From: Gammaproteobacteria bacterium
GTDB taxonomy: Bacteria; Pseudomonadota; Gammaproteobacteria; Eutrophobiales; Eutrophobiaceae
DNA: 9,008 nt
Direction of reading: 5' to 3'
Assembly (NCBI GenBank): GCA_016198885.1
Contig: JACQHV010000203.1
Location: 1 to 9,008 of the forward strand
Made by a program: the position numbers and the translations under genes
In this document: positions 1-6,746 of the stretch, one piece after another
Layout: each line of letters begins with the position of its first letter
Numbering within the stretch: position 1 is the stretch's first letter
The notes under the pieces: generated by a model
Seen by the model: only the letters and a program-made list of their open reading frames with translations
Database searches by the model: none
Told to the model about the DNA's origin: nothing

Positions 1-11
1 CCATTATTAAT

Positions 12-36
12 GGGGGGATTACCCTCCGATATCTTT
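12..36. terminator. possible terminator hairpin of a gene left of the window
   Basis: A stem of GGGGGG (12-17) with CCCTCC (22-27), one G-U wobble and a 4-base ATTA loop, is followed by a mixed T/C-rich stretch (ATCTTTCTG) rather than a clean T run. It is the only GC-rich hairpin in the leader and would suit the end of an upstream gene. The weak T tract keeps confidence low. Confidence 0.3.
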
Positions 37-69
37 CTGTTCTATCATTGATTAATTATTTTCTGTGTT

Positions 70-140
70 AATGACATGGATTTACCTGGATAAATTATTT
101 GACTAAATGACATGAAATAACTTGTGATAGTGATTATTTG
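70..140. repeat. diverged tandem duplication, about 32 and 35 bases
   Basis: Two consecutive modules each begin with AATGACATG (70-78 and 106-114) and end with ATTATTTG (94-101 and 133-140). Between them CTGGATA in the first matches CTTGTGATA in the second with a one-base gap. The end of the second copy, GATTATTTGTT (132-142), recurs exactly at 315-325 just upstream of the first gene. The pattern suggests duplicated regulator sites, but no known box is recognised. Confidence 0.5.
99..128 (+). promoter_or_regulatory. possible sigma-70 promoter for the operon
   Basis: TTGACT (99-104) matches five of six bases of the -35 consensus. With an 18-base spacer, TGTGAT (123-128) matches four of six bases of the -10. 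The pair lies inside the duplicated module, so a protein bound there would directly affect it. In such AT-rich DNA chance matches are common. Confidence 0.3.
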
Positions 141-166
141 TTGCAATATTGGTGAAGTTGTTTCTG

Positions 167-200
167 TGATTTATCTATATAAATCAATAAATTATTTATT
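167..200. promoter_or_regulatory. two adjacent perfect dyads, candidate operators
   Basis: TGATTTAT (167-174) and ATAAATCA (179-186) form a perfect 8-base inverted repeat around a CTAT loop. It abuts AATAAA (186-191) and TTTATT (195-200), which mirror each other around TTA. Together they make a 34-base symmetrical AT block about 150 bases upstream of the first gene. They could be operator sites or simply AT-rich symmetry. Confidence 0.35.
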
Positions 201-242
201 CAAATACAATGACTCCGCATAAAACAGTATATATAGGAGACC

Positions 243-296
243 ATGATTAGCCATATGTATTTGAATTATTATTATTTATCCTTGTCTATGCTATAA
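243..296 (+). CDS. possible 17-residue leader peptide
   Basis: AGGAGA (235-240) precedes an ATG at 243 that opens a 17-codon frame ending in TAA (294-296). The peptide has four Tyr (three consecutive), four Leu and three Met. The 2-3 base gap between the Shine-Dalgarno and ATG is shorter than usual, and a second in-frame ATG at 255 lies too far away, so translation is uncertain. The stop falls four bases before the 300-321 dyad, an arrangement like attenuator leaders. No similarity to any known peptide is claimed. Confidence 0.2.
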   Translation: MISHMYLNYYYLSLSML

Positions 297-299
297 ATG

Positions 300-321
300 A
301 ATAATCTACAATCAGATTATT
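300..321 (+). promoter_or_regulatory. perfect 8-base dyad before the first gene's ribosome site
   Basis: AATAATCT (300-307) and AGATTATT (314-321) are perfect inverted repeats around ACAATC. The hairpin ends five bases before AAGAGG (326-331), the only Shine-Dalgarno-like run before the ATG at 349. As RNA it could shape translation of the Cys/His-rich gene; as DNA it could be an operator close to the start. Confidence 0.35.
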
Positions 322-348
322 TGTTAAGAGGCAATCTCACTAATTAAA

Positions 349-750
349 ATGTTAAGTTTCTTTCGTAATTCAGGTAAGAACGTGATAAGGGTGCTTTTTA
401 CCACCCTTGGTACAATGTGGTTGTCTTTTGCCATTGCACCCTGTGTCCAGGCTGCCATGCTTGAAGGCCATTCACATCGTTGTTGTCCTTTTTATAATGG
501 AGAAAATAAATCCAGTGGTCACATGCATGACCAGGACAAATGTGTATCTTGTGAAGCAGTAGAACCTGTACTCAATTCTGCTGATACAATCGTTCAAACG
601 ATAAAATTAACGAATGCACACTATCAACCATTAATTTCCGGATGGAATGATTTACAAATAAAAAAGACTGTTAGTGTTTCATTTGATTTACTGCCACCTT
701 CTTATTTACCCGTTCATCCAACACTGCTGTATTGTGTACTCTTGATTTGA
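349..750 (+). CDS. small exported Cys/His-rich protein, probable metal binder
   Basis: The 133-residue product starts with a Sec-type signal: basic N-region (Arg6, Lys10, Arg14), hydrophobic core about 15-30 and a likely cut after VQA or VQAA (35-36). The mature part begins with a metal-ligand cluster: His41, His43, Cys45, Cys46, His58, His60, Cys65 and Cys68, the last two in a CVSC motif. The middle is ordinary and polar, and the end is a Pro-rich then hydrophobic tail (LLPPSYLPVHP, about 114-124). It resembles in style, not provably in descent, the small CopL- or DUF2946-like exported proteins found next to copper genes. The distance of 62 bases to cusC and the shared strand suggest one operon. 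Inferred role: periplasmic or surface capture of copper or silver, or sensing. The start is uncertain: AAGAGG (326-331) is 17 bases from the ATG, and an in-frame GTG at 382 would still leave a signal peptide. The gene is visibly more AT-rich than the pump genes. Confidence 0.75.
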   Translation: MLSFFRNSGKNVIRVLFTTLGTMWLSFAIAPCVQAAMLEGHSHRCCPFYNGENKSSGHMHDQDKCVSCEAVEPVLNSADTIVQTIKLTNAHYQPLISGWNDLQIKKTVSVSFDLLPPSYLPVHPTLLYCVLLI

Positions 751-773
751 TCTTCTGCTTGTAGGAAGTTATT

Positions 774-798
774 TCTTGGTTTTCCCAAGATTTTCTTG
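774..798 (+). promoter_or_regulatory. two mutually exclusive hairpins before the cusC ribosome site
   Basis: TCTTGG (774-779) pairs with CCAAGA (785-790) around a 5-base loop, and CAAGA (786-790) can instead pair with TCTTG (794-798) around TTT. The middle segment cannot do both. The second hairpin ends one base before AAGGAG (800-805), the cusC Shine-Dalgarno. The stems are short, so a regulatory switch is only a possibility; the first hairpin followed by TTTTCTT could also be a weak attenuator. Confidence 0.3.
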
Positions 799-799
799 C

Positions 800-805
800 A
801 AGGAG
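800..805 (+). promoter_or_regulatory. ribosome binding site that fixes the cusC start
   Basis: AAGGAG lies seven bases before the ATG at 813. The in-frame TTG at 807 would leave almost no spacing, so ATG 813 is chosen. Confidence 0.75.
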
Positions 806-812
806 ATTGATC

Positions 813-2099
813 ATGAACATTAAAGTCACGCCAGGGCAAAAAGTTTTTATACCAATTGTTTTATTGATATGTGCGTTATCTGATGCATTTGCGGAAGGAA
901 ACGCGACCGGTTTTTTGACACTGACCGAAGCAGAGCAGCATGCGCTGGAATCCGATCCAGTGATCGCACAATTTCAGGCGCAGACCGCGGCCTTATCAGA
1001 GCGTGCTGTAGCCGAAGGGCAATTGCCTGATCCGGAGCTCAGTCTTGGCATTGCCGAGGTGCCACTCAATAATTTCGATCTCGGTGACCACGAAGATACG
1101 GAAGTACGCCTTGGATTAAGCCAGACCTTTCCCGCCGGGCGCACGCTTAAATACCGAAGCGAACGCATGAGCTCGATGGCTAATGCCGAAAAGGCGCGTG
1201 TAATGAATCAACGCCTGCTCGTTCTACGTGAGGTTCGCAATACTTACGTGGAATTGTATTACCAGCAGGAAGCCAGGCGCATACTTGAATTGAATCGTGA
1301 CCTGTTTGGAGAAATGGTCGATATTACGGAGCGCCAGTACGCGGAGGGGCGTGATAATCAGCACGATGTTATTCGTGCCCAGCTCGAACTCTCGCTTATT
1401 GAGGATCGCATTGAAGAAACGCGTGGAGAGATTGCAATTGCACGTGCGGAACTGGCTAAATGGGTCACGATAACGCATGCTGCACGGCCGCTGCCGCCGG
1501 AATTCCCTGCTTTAGCCGAGCCGCCGGCGCTTGACGAAATCAGCGCACGACTGCCGGAACATCCACTGCTGGCAATCGAGGACGCTGTTATAGATGGCGC
1601 GCAAAAATCAGTGGCAATCGCTAACGAGCAATACAAGCCGCAATGGATGCTGGACTTCATGCTGTCTGATAACACTGCCAGCGACTTCGATTTGCAAACA
1701 GGTCCTGATTTCGCAGGCGTAATATTGAGGATGTCGCTGCCGATCTTCACAGACAAACGTCAGGATCGGCAGCTGGCTGCCAGTGAGCAGGAAGCGGTGG
1801 CGGCCCGCTACGGACGCGCTGATCGCCTGCGCGAGCTTATACGGCTTGCAGAAGGCGAGTATGCGAATCTTGAGCGACTCGAACGCCGGCTTGAACTCTA
1901 TCGCTCGCGCGCAGTGATCGAAGCAGAGCAGACCCAGGAAGCAGTATTCAATGCTTATCAAAGCGATCTTGCTGATTTCGAAACTCTGGTGCGCACACGA
2001 GTGCTCGCGTTGGAGACTGAACTGGAGATGTTACGTGTGCGTGCGGACTCTGCGAAAAGCCGCATCAATCTGCTGTACCTGCGCGGAGAACCATTATGA
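813..2099 (+). CDS. cusC: CusC-like outer-membrane efflux channel (TolC family)
   Basis: The 428-residue product belongs to the outer membrane efflux protein family, whose trimers form a beta-barrel plus a long periplasmic alpha-barrel through which CusBA expels metal. A Sec signal with a probable cut after AFA (25-27) is followed by the typical TLTEAEQHAL helix start (about 36-45), LPDPELSLG (71-79) and QTFPAGR (104-110), then long alternating helices. Two OEP repeats span about 33-220 and 235-420. The length is slightly below E. coli CusC (about 457). E. coli CusC is lipid-anchored through its first mature Cys. Here the only N-terminal Cys (Cys20) is preceded by LLI, not a lipobox, so signal peptidase I processing is expected. 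The stop overlaps the cusB start (ATGA, 2096-2099). The Cu/Ag assignment comes from the neighbouring CusA. Confidence 0.9.
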   Translation: MNIKVTPGQKVFIPIVLLICALSDAFAEGNATGFLTLTEAEQHALESDPVIAQFQAQTAALSERAVAEGQLPDPELSLGIAEVPLNNFDLGDHEDTEVRLGLSQTFPAGRTLKYRSERMSSMANAEKARVMNQRLLVLREVRNTYVELYYQQEARRILELNRDLFGEMVDITERQYAEGRDNQHDVIRAQLELSLIEDRIEETRGEIAIARAELAKWVTITHAARPLPPEFPALAEPPALDEISARLPEHPLLAIEDAVIDGAQKSVAIANEQYKPQWMLDFMLSDNTASDFDLQTGPDFAGVILRMSLPIFTDKRQDRQLAASEQEAVAARYGRADRLRELIRLAEGEYANLERLERRLELYRSRAVIEAEQTQEAVFNAYQSDLADFETLVRTRVLALETELEMLRVRADSAKSRINLLYLRGEPL

Positions 2100-3607
2100 A
2101 AAAGAAAAATTGGTCACGCACCGTTATTGCGTTACTGTTGCTTGTGATCTCACTAGGCGTCTGGTTTGGAGCAGATCGTGGTATAAACCTGGTCTGGTTA
2201 CAACGTGGTGAAAAAATCGTTGCAGCAGTGCTCGATAATCTGTACCAGGCCAAACCACATTATGAAACGGCACTGGAGCATGCCGTAAAACATCTCGATC
2301 CGGCGTATTACTGTCCGATGCATCCGCAGGTGACGAGCCATAAACTCGGGCGCTGCCCGATTTGCGGAATGGATCTGGTATCACTCGCCAGTGCCGGATC
2401 AGAATCCGGGGCGGTCACAGGAGAGCGGGAAATTCTTTACTACCGCAATCCAATGGGTCAGCCTGACATTTCGCCGGTTCCCAAAAAAGACTCTATGGGC
2501 ATGGATTACATCCCTGTTTATGAAGATGAGACGAACGGCGATGCTGAATCAGGGGTTCCCACGATAGTGACTGTGCAACCGGAGGTTGTGAACAACCTCG
2601 GTGTGCGCACAGAAAAGGTGGAACGCACTACACTTTCGCGACGTATCGATACCGTTGGTTATGTCGGATACAACGAATCACTCATTGGCCACGTGCATCT
2701 GCGCACCGAGGGCTGGATAGAGCGACTAGCGGTAAACACCATCGGCGATCGTGTCGCCAGAGGAGATCTGCTGTTCACACTGTATTCACCGACGCTGGTC
2801 AATGCGCAGGAGGAATTCTTGCAGGCGTACGAGCGCGGTAATGAGCGGTTAATCAACGCCTCACGCCAGAAGCTCAAGGCCCTCGGCGTATCGACCTCAC
2901 AGATTGAAGCATTGACGCAATCCCGCAAGGCCGAGCGTACTATCAGCGTCTTCGCGCATCAGGCAGGCGTGGTTTCCGACCTGAAGGTGCGCGAAGGCAT
3001 GTATGTCGAACCCGCCACCGAGACCATGACATTGGTGGATCTGGGCAGCGTTTGGCTGCTGGCCGAAGTATTCGAGCGTTATGTAGCCTGGGTCGAAGCC
3101 GGCCAGCAGGCGGAAGCGCGCATCCCTTCAATGCCGGAACGTATCTGGAAAGGCAGTGTGGACTACATCTATCCGGACCTCGATCCTGTGACGCGTACGC
3201 TCAAGGTGCGGCTCAGGTTTGATAATCCGGATGAGGCACTGAAACCCAACATGTTCGCACACATCAATATCCTCGCCAGCCCGCGCATGGATGTGCTCAC
3301 AGTACCGCGCGATGCGGTGATCAGGGATGGTGAAGGTGAGCGCGTAATACTTGCGCTCGGTGAAGGGCGATTCGCACCGCGCGCAATCATTACAGGTATC
3401 GAAAGTGATGAGCGTGTTGAGGTGCTGGAGGGACTGGCAGAAGGAGATCAGGTCGTCGTTTCTGCGCAGTTCCTGCTGGATTCGGAGGCAAGTCTGAAGG
3501 CGAGCTTCCGGCGCATGACGCCAATGGAGAAGCGAACGATACCTCCTCTCCCTCCTTCCCCCATCGAGGGGCAGGGTGGTGGGGGGAATGTGGAGATAGC
3601 GCCATGA
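2096..3607 (+). CDS. cusB: CusB-like periplasmic adaptor with N-terminal heavy-metal-binding domain
   Basis: This 503-residue membrane fusion protein links CusA to CusC. Residues 9-25 are a hydrophobic signal or inner-membrane anchor. Residues 71-95 form a heavy-metal-binding module with CPMH (Cys73, His76) and CPICGM (Cys87, Cys90, Met92). A second motif at 115-143 (YRNPM, then KKDSMGMDYIPVY) is the Met-containing N-terminal segment typical of CusB proteins. The adaptor core follows: a lipoyl-type half at about 203-240 (GWIERL, DLLFTLYSPTL), a short helical hairpin (about 235-282), the second lipoyl half (285-315), a beta-barrel (about 318-392) and a membrane-proximal domain (about 395-470). 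No CusF-like domain is fused at the C-terminus. Instead residues about 480-503 are a Pro/Gly-rich tail (IPPLPPSPIEGQGGGG) encoded by a GC-rich inverted repeat, which is unlikely to be ancestral. GGAG (2085-2088) inside cusC serves as ribosome site, and both ends overlap neighbours by four bases. Expected role: receives Cu+ or Ag+ in the periplasm and passes it to CusA. Confidence 0.93.
   Translation: MKKKNWSRTVIALLLLVISLGVWFGADRGINLVWLQRGEKIVAAVLDNLYQAKPHYETALEHAVKHLDPAYYCPMHPQVTSHKLGRCPICGMDLVSLASAGSESGAVTGEREILYYRNPMGQPDISPVPKKDSMGMDYIPVYEDETNGDAESGVPTIVTVQPEVVNNLGVRTEKVERTTLSRRIDTVGYVGYNESLIGHVHLRTEGWIERLAVNTIGDRVARGDLLFTLYSPTLVNAQEEFLQAYERGNERLINASRQKLKALGVSTSQIEALTQSRKAERTISVFAHQAGVVSDLKVREGMYVEPATETMTLVDLGSVWLLAEVFERYVAWVEAGQQAEARIPSMPERIWKGSVDYIYPDLDPVTRTLKVRLRFDNPDEALKPNMFAHINILASPRMDVLTVPRDAVIRDGEGERVILALGEGRFAPRAIITGIESDERVEVLEGLAEGDQVVVSAQFLLDSEASLKASFRRMTPMEKRTIPPLPPSPIEGQGGGGNVEIAP
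3543..3586. repeat. REP-like GC-rich imperfect inverted repeat at the cusB 3' end
   Basis: A pyrimidine-rich arm (CTCCTCTCCCTCCTTCCCC) faces a purine-rich arm (GGGGCAGGGTGGTGGGGGG) around an ATCGA loop. The core stem is CCCC (3559-3562) with GGGG (3568-3571), then mostly paired flanks with internal mismatches. Reverse-strand translation gives the SPHHPAPRWGKEGEE style of peptide familiar from dispersed extragenic palindromes in proteobacteria. It lies within the last codons of cusB and ends five bases before the cusA ribosome site GGAG (3592-3595). Being a member of a genome-wide family is inferred from style only. Confidence 0.5.
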
Positions 3608-6600
3608 TCGAACACATCATTCATTGGTCGCTGCATAATCGTTTCCTGATCCTGTTCATTGCCGCATTACTCACCGTGAGTGGTGTTTACACCGTGCGTC
3701 ACACGCCGGTTGATGCGATCCCTGACCTCTCCGATGTGCAGGTAATCATCAAGACCGTCTGGCCCGGCCAGGCACCGCAGGTCATCGAGGATCAAGTAAC
3801 TTATCCACTTACTACTGCGCTCCTCGCTGTGCCAGGGGCGGTAACGGTGCGCGGTTTTTCCAACTTCGGCGATTCCTATGTCTATGTAATTTTTGAGGAT
3901 GGCACGGATCTCTACTGGGCGCGTTCACGCGTACTTGAGTATTTAAGCCAGGTCACACCACGGCTGCCGTCTGATGCGCGGCCGGCACTCGGCCCTGACG
4001 CCACCGGCGTGGGCTGGGTGTATAACTACGCGCTGATCGATCGCTCAGGCCGCCATGATCTCTCACAACTGCGTTCATTGCAGGACTGGTTCCTGAAATA
4101 TGAGTTGCAGGCGGTTGCAGGGGTAGCTGAGGTCGCAACGGTCGGCGGTTATGTAAGGCAATACCAGGTTGTAGTCGATCCGGATCGATTGCGCGCCTAT
4201 GGTTTGACGCTCGCCCAAATCAGGGATGCGATCCAGGGAGGTAATCAGGAAGATAGTGGTTCGGTCATCGAACTGGCAGAAGCCGAGTATGTAGTGCGCG
4301 TCACCGGATATGTCAATGGTGTCGAGCAACTCAATGTGATACCGCTTGGCGTCAATGCCCGCGGCACACCCATCCTGCTGCAGGATGTGGCGGATATCCA
4401 CCTGGGGCCTGATCAACGTCGCGGTATTGCTGAACTTGACGGTGAAGGTGAAACGGTGGGAGCGATCATAGTCATGCGCTTCGGCGAAAATGCGCGTGAA
4501 ACTATTGCTGCAGTCAAGGAAAAGCTTGCTGAATTAAAGAAAAGTCTGCCACAGGGGGTCGAACTCATTGAAACTTATGATCGCTCTGATCTGATTGACC
4601 GTGCGATTGCTACACTCACCGACAGACTCATCGAGGAATTTATCGTTGTTGCCCTCGTCTGCGCAGTGTTCCTCTTCCATCTGCGCTCGTCGCTGGTGGT
4701 AGTGATCAGTTTGCCGCTCGGAATCCTCACCGCTTTCCTCATCATGTACGTACAGGGCATCAATGCCAACATCATGTCGCTCGGCGGAATAGCAATTGCC
4801 ATTGGCGCCATGGTCGATGCTGCGATCGTAATGATCGAAAACGTACACAAACATCTGGAACGTGCAGGTGATGCGATTCATGATCGCTGGTTACTGGTAT
4901 TTCAGGCCGCGCGCGAAGTCGGACCGCCGCTATTCTTCTCGCTTATCATCATCACTATCAGCTTCCTGCCGGTATTTGCACTTGAGGCACAGGAAGGGAG
5001 GTTATTCAAGCCACTGGCATACACCAAAACTTATGCTATGGCAGCCGCAGCGGGACTGGCCGTGACACTGGTGCCGGTGTTGATGGGCCTCTGTATTCGC
5101 GGCCACGTGATACCCGAACACAGGAATCCGATTAACCGTCTGCTGATGTGGTTGTACCGGCCGTTTATTGGCGTGGCGTTACGCCTGCCGAAGACGATTG
5201 TAGTACTGGCTATCCTGATTACTGTGATTGGCTTATGGCCGGTGCAGTATCTCGGCAGTGAATTCATGCCGGAGCTCGATGAGGGTGATCTCATGTACAT
5301 GCCGACCACGTTGCCGGCGCTCTCGATCGGCAAGGCGCAGCAGATCCTGCAGCAGACCGATCGTCTGATCCGCACGGTACCCGAGGTTGAGCATGTGTTC
5401 GGCAAAATCGGCCGTGCTGATACCGCAACCGATCCGGCACCGCTGTCCATGGTGGAAACCGTGGTCAAACTCAAACCACGTGATGAATGGCGCCCCGGTA
5501 TGACCCCGGAGCGGCTCAGGGAGGAATTGCAACAGCGTGTTCACCTTCCCGGACTCGCCAACGCCTGGGTGATGCCGATCAAGACCCGCATCGACATGCT
5601 TGCCACCGGCATCAAAACGCCGGTCGGCGTCAAGATTGCGGGACCGGATCTCAAGACCATTCAGGCCATCGGCCGAGAAGTTGAGAGGGTGATGAAGGAG
5701 ATCCCCGGTACCTCCTCGGCCTATGCCGAGCGTGTAGCCGGCGGCCGTTATATCACAGTCGATATTAACCGGCTGGAGGCGGCCCGACTCGGTCTTAACA
5801 TCAAAGATGTGCAGGAGATCGTCAATACTGCGGTTGGCGGTACCAACGTGACCTGGACAGTCGAGGGGCTGGAACGTTATCCGGTGAATCTGCGCTATCC
5901 GCGTGCGGTACGCGATTCGGTGGAAAAACTCCGGATGATGCCGGTGGTGACACCATCCCGAGCGCGCATACCGCTGGGACAGATCGCCGATATCCGCATC
6001 GAAGAAGGTCCGGACATGATCAAAAGTGAAAACGCACGCCTGAACGGCTGGGTGTTTATCGATACCCAGGGCCGTGACCTGGGTGGTTACGTGGAGGAGG
6101 CAAAACGGCGTATCGCTGCGGAAGTCACGCTCCCGCCCGGTTATTCACTTACCTGGTCCGGGCAGTTCGAATACCTTGAACGTGCCAAGGAACGGCTTGA
6201 AGTCATCGTACCCGTAACACTTGCCATCATCATGCTGCTGCTCTATCTCAACTTCCGTAATTTTACCGAAACCATGATTATCCTGGCGTCACTTCCCTTC
6301 GCCCTCGTGGGGGGTGTCTGGTTTCTTTATTTGCTCGACTACCATCTCTCGGTTGCGGTGGCAGTGGGTTTCATCGCACTGGCCGGAGTGGCGGCGGAGA
6401 CCGGTGTGGTGATGCTCGTGTTCCTCGATCATGCTTTTGTACAACGCGCGCAGACAGCAGCAGTCGAGAAACGTGTCATGAAACACGAGGAATTGATCGA
6501 TGCAGTGGTGGAGGGAGCATTGCTCCGGCTGCGGCCCAAGGTCATGACAGTCATGGCGATTATTGGCGGCCTGCTGCCGATTATGCTGGGCAGTGGCACC

Positions 6601-6735
6601 GGCTCAGAGGTCATGCGCCGCATCGCCGCGCCCATGGTTGGCGGCATGGTGAGCTCGACGTTTCTGACCTTGATTGTAATTCCATCTGTGTATTTTCTCT
6701 GGAAGAGGCACATAATTTTATCATCAGAATCCTGA
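3604..6735 (+). CDS. cusA: CusA, HME-RND proton-driven Cu+/Ag+ efflux pump
   Basis: The 1043-residue inner-membrane pump aligns with E. coli CusA (1047) nearly end to end. Twelve membrane segments are expected: TM1 about 14-31, TM2-6 about 338-500, TM7 about 531-548 and TM8-12 about 868-1035, with two periplasmic loops. Fingerprints include NTPVDAIPDLSDVQV-like residues near 34-47, GQAPQVIEDQVTYPL (55-69) and GPDATGVGW. The TM4 motif GAMVDAAIVMIENVHK has proton-relay Asp405; Glu932 and Lys979 correspond to E. coli Glu939 and Lys984. The three copper ligands are present as Met566, Met616 and Met665 (E. coli 573, 623, 672). The membrane methionine pairs correspond: Met410/Met494, Met403/Met479 and Met391/Met1004. 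The periplasmic pair E. coli Met271/Met755 is Gln271/Asn748 here. The Met-bearing TM4, as opposed to the multi-acidic TM4 of CzcA, supports monovalent Cu/Ag export. The start ATG overlaps the cusB stop, with GGAG at 3592-3595. Confidence 0.97.
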   Translation: MIEHIIHWSLHNRFLILFIAALLTVSGVYTVRHTPVDAIPDLSDVQVIIKTVWPGQAPQVIEDQVTYPLTTALLAVPGAVTVRGFSNFGDSYVYVIFEDGTDLYWARSRVLEYLSQVTPRLPSDARPALGPDATGVGWVYNYALIDRSGRHDLSQLRSLQDWFLKYELQAVAGVAEVATVGGYVRQYQVVVDPDRLRAYGLTLAQIRDAIQGGNQEDSGSVIELAEAEYVVRVTGYVNGVEQLNVIPLGVNARGTPILLQDVADIHLGPDQRRGIAELDGEGETVGAIIVMRFGENARETIAAVKEKLAELKKSLPQGVELIETYDRSDLIDRAIATLTDRLIEEFIVVALVCAVFLFHLRSSLVVVISLPLGILTAFLIMYVQGINANIMSLGGIAIAIGAMVDAAIVMIENVHKHLERAGDAIHDRWLLVFQAAREVGPPLFFSLIIITISFLPVFALEAQEGRLFKPLAYTKTYAMAAAAGLAVTLVPVLMGLCIRGHVIPEHRNPINRLLMWLYRPFIGVALRLPKTIVVLAILITVIGLWPVQYLGSEFMPELDEGDLMYMPTTLPALSIGKAQQILQQTDRLIRTVPEVEHVFGKIGRADTATDPAPLSMVETVVKLKPRDEWRPGMTPERLREELQQRVHLPGLANAWVMPIKTRIDMLATGIKTPVGVKIAGPDLKTIQAIGREVERVMKEIPGTSSAYAERVAGGRYITVDINRLEAARLGLNIKDVQEIVNTAVGGTNVTWTVEGLERYPVNLRYPRAVRDSVEKLRMMPVVTPSRARIPLGQIADIRIEEGPDMIKSENARLNGWVFIDTQGRDLGGYVEEAKRRIAAEVTLPPGYSLTWSGQFEYLERAKERLEVIVPVTLAIIMLLLYLNFRNFTETMIILASLPFALVGGVWFLYLLDYHLSVAVAVGFIALAGVAAETGVVMLVFLDHAFVQRAQTAAVEKRVMKHEELIDAVVEGALLRLRPKVMTVMAIIGGLLPIMLGSGTGSEVMRRIAAPMVGGMVSSTFLTLIVIPSVYFLWKRHIILSSES

Positions 6736-6746
6736 TCTATTGGCCA

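Larger units (their letters stand above)
1..348. other. AT-rich gene-free leader upstream of the efflux operon
   Basis: No open frame of gene length is visible on either strand. The stretch is strongly AT-rich compared with the pump genes. It contains a short GC hairpin at its left edge, a diverged tandem duplication (70-140), two adjacent dyads (167-200), a possible 17-codon leader peptide (243-296) and a dyad (300-321) just before the ribosome site of the first gene. I see no clear CusR-type box and no MerR/CueR-type dyad with a 19-20 base promoter spacer. Its role as the operon's control region is inferred from position. Confidence 0.6.

Noticed and set aside
106..128. AATGACA...TTGTGAT as a CusR box
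   Set aside because: The arms are imperfect and the spacing is about nine bases instead of the short gap in the E. coli CusR palindrome.
212..239. CTCC...GGAG symmetry as a MerR/CueR-type operator
   Set aside because: Only four bases per arm match, and no -35/-10 pair with the 19-20 base spacer of MerR-family promoters surrounds it.
807..812. TTG at 807 as the cusC start
   Set aside because: It touches the Shine-Dalgarno AAGGAG (800-805), whereas ATG 813 has normal spacing and gives a proper signal peptide.
1358..1961. Reverse-strand open frames opposite cusC
   Set aside because: They lie fully opposite a well-supported gene, have Ser/Cys/Arg-rich compositions typical of antisense reading of GC-rich codons, and show no ribosome site or recognisable domain.
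4075..4881. Reverse-strand open frames of 91-115 codons opposite cusA
   Set aside because: They sit opposite conserved CusA segments, including the TM4 proton-relay region, and are explained by codon bias of cusA.
5031..5544. Reverse-strand frames of 103 and 147 codons opposite the periplasmic part of cusA
   Set aside because: Long, but fully overlapped by conserved CusA sequence including the copper ligands; no start signal or domain.
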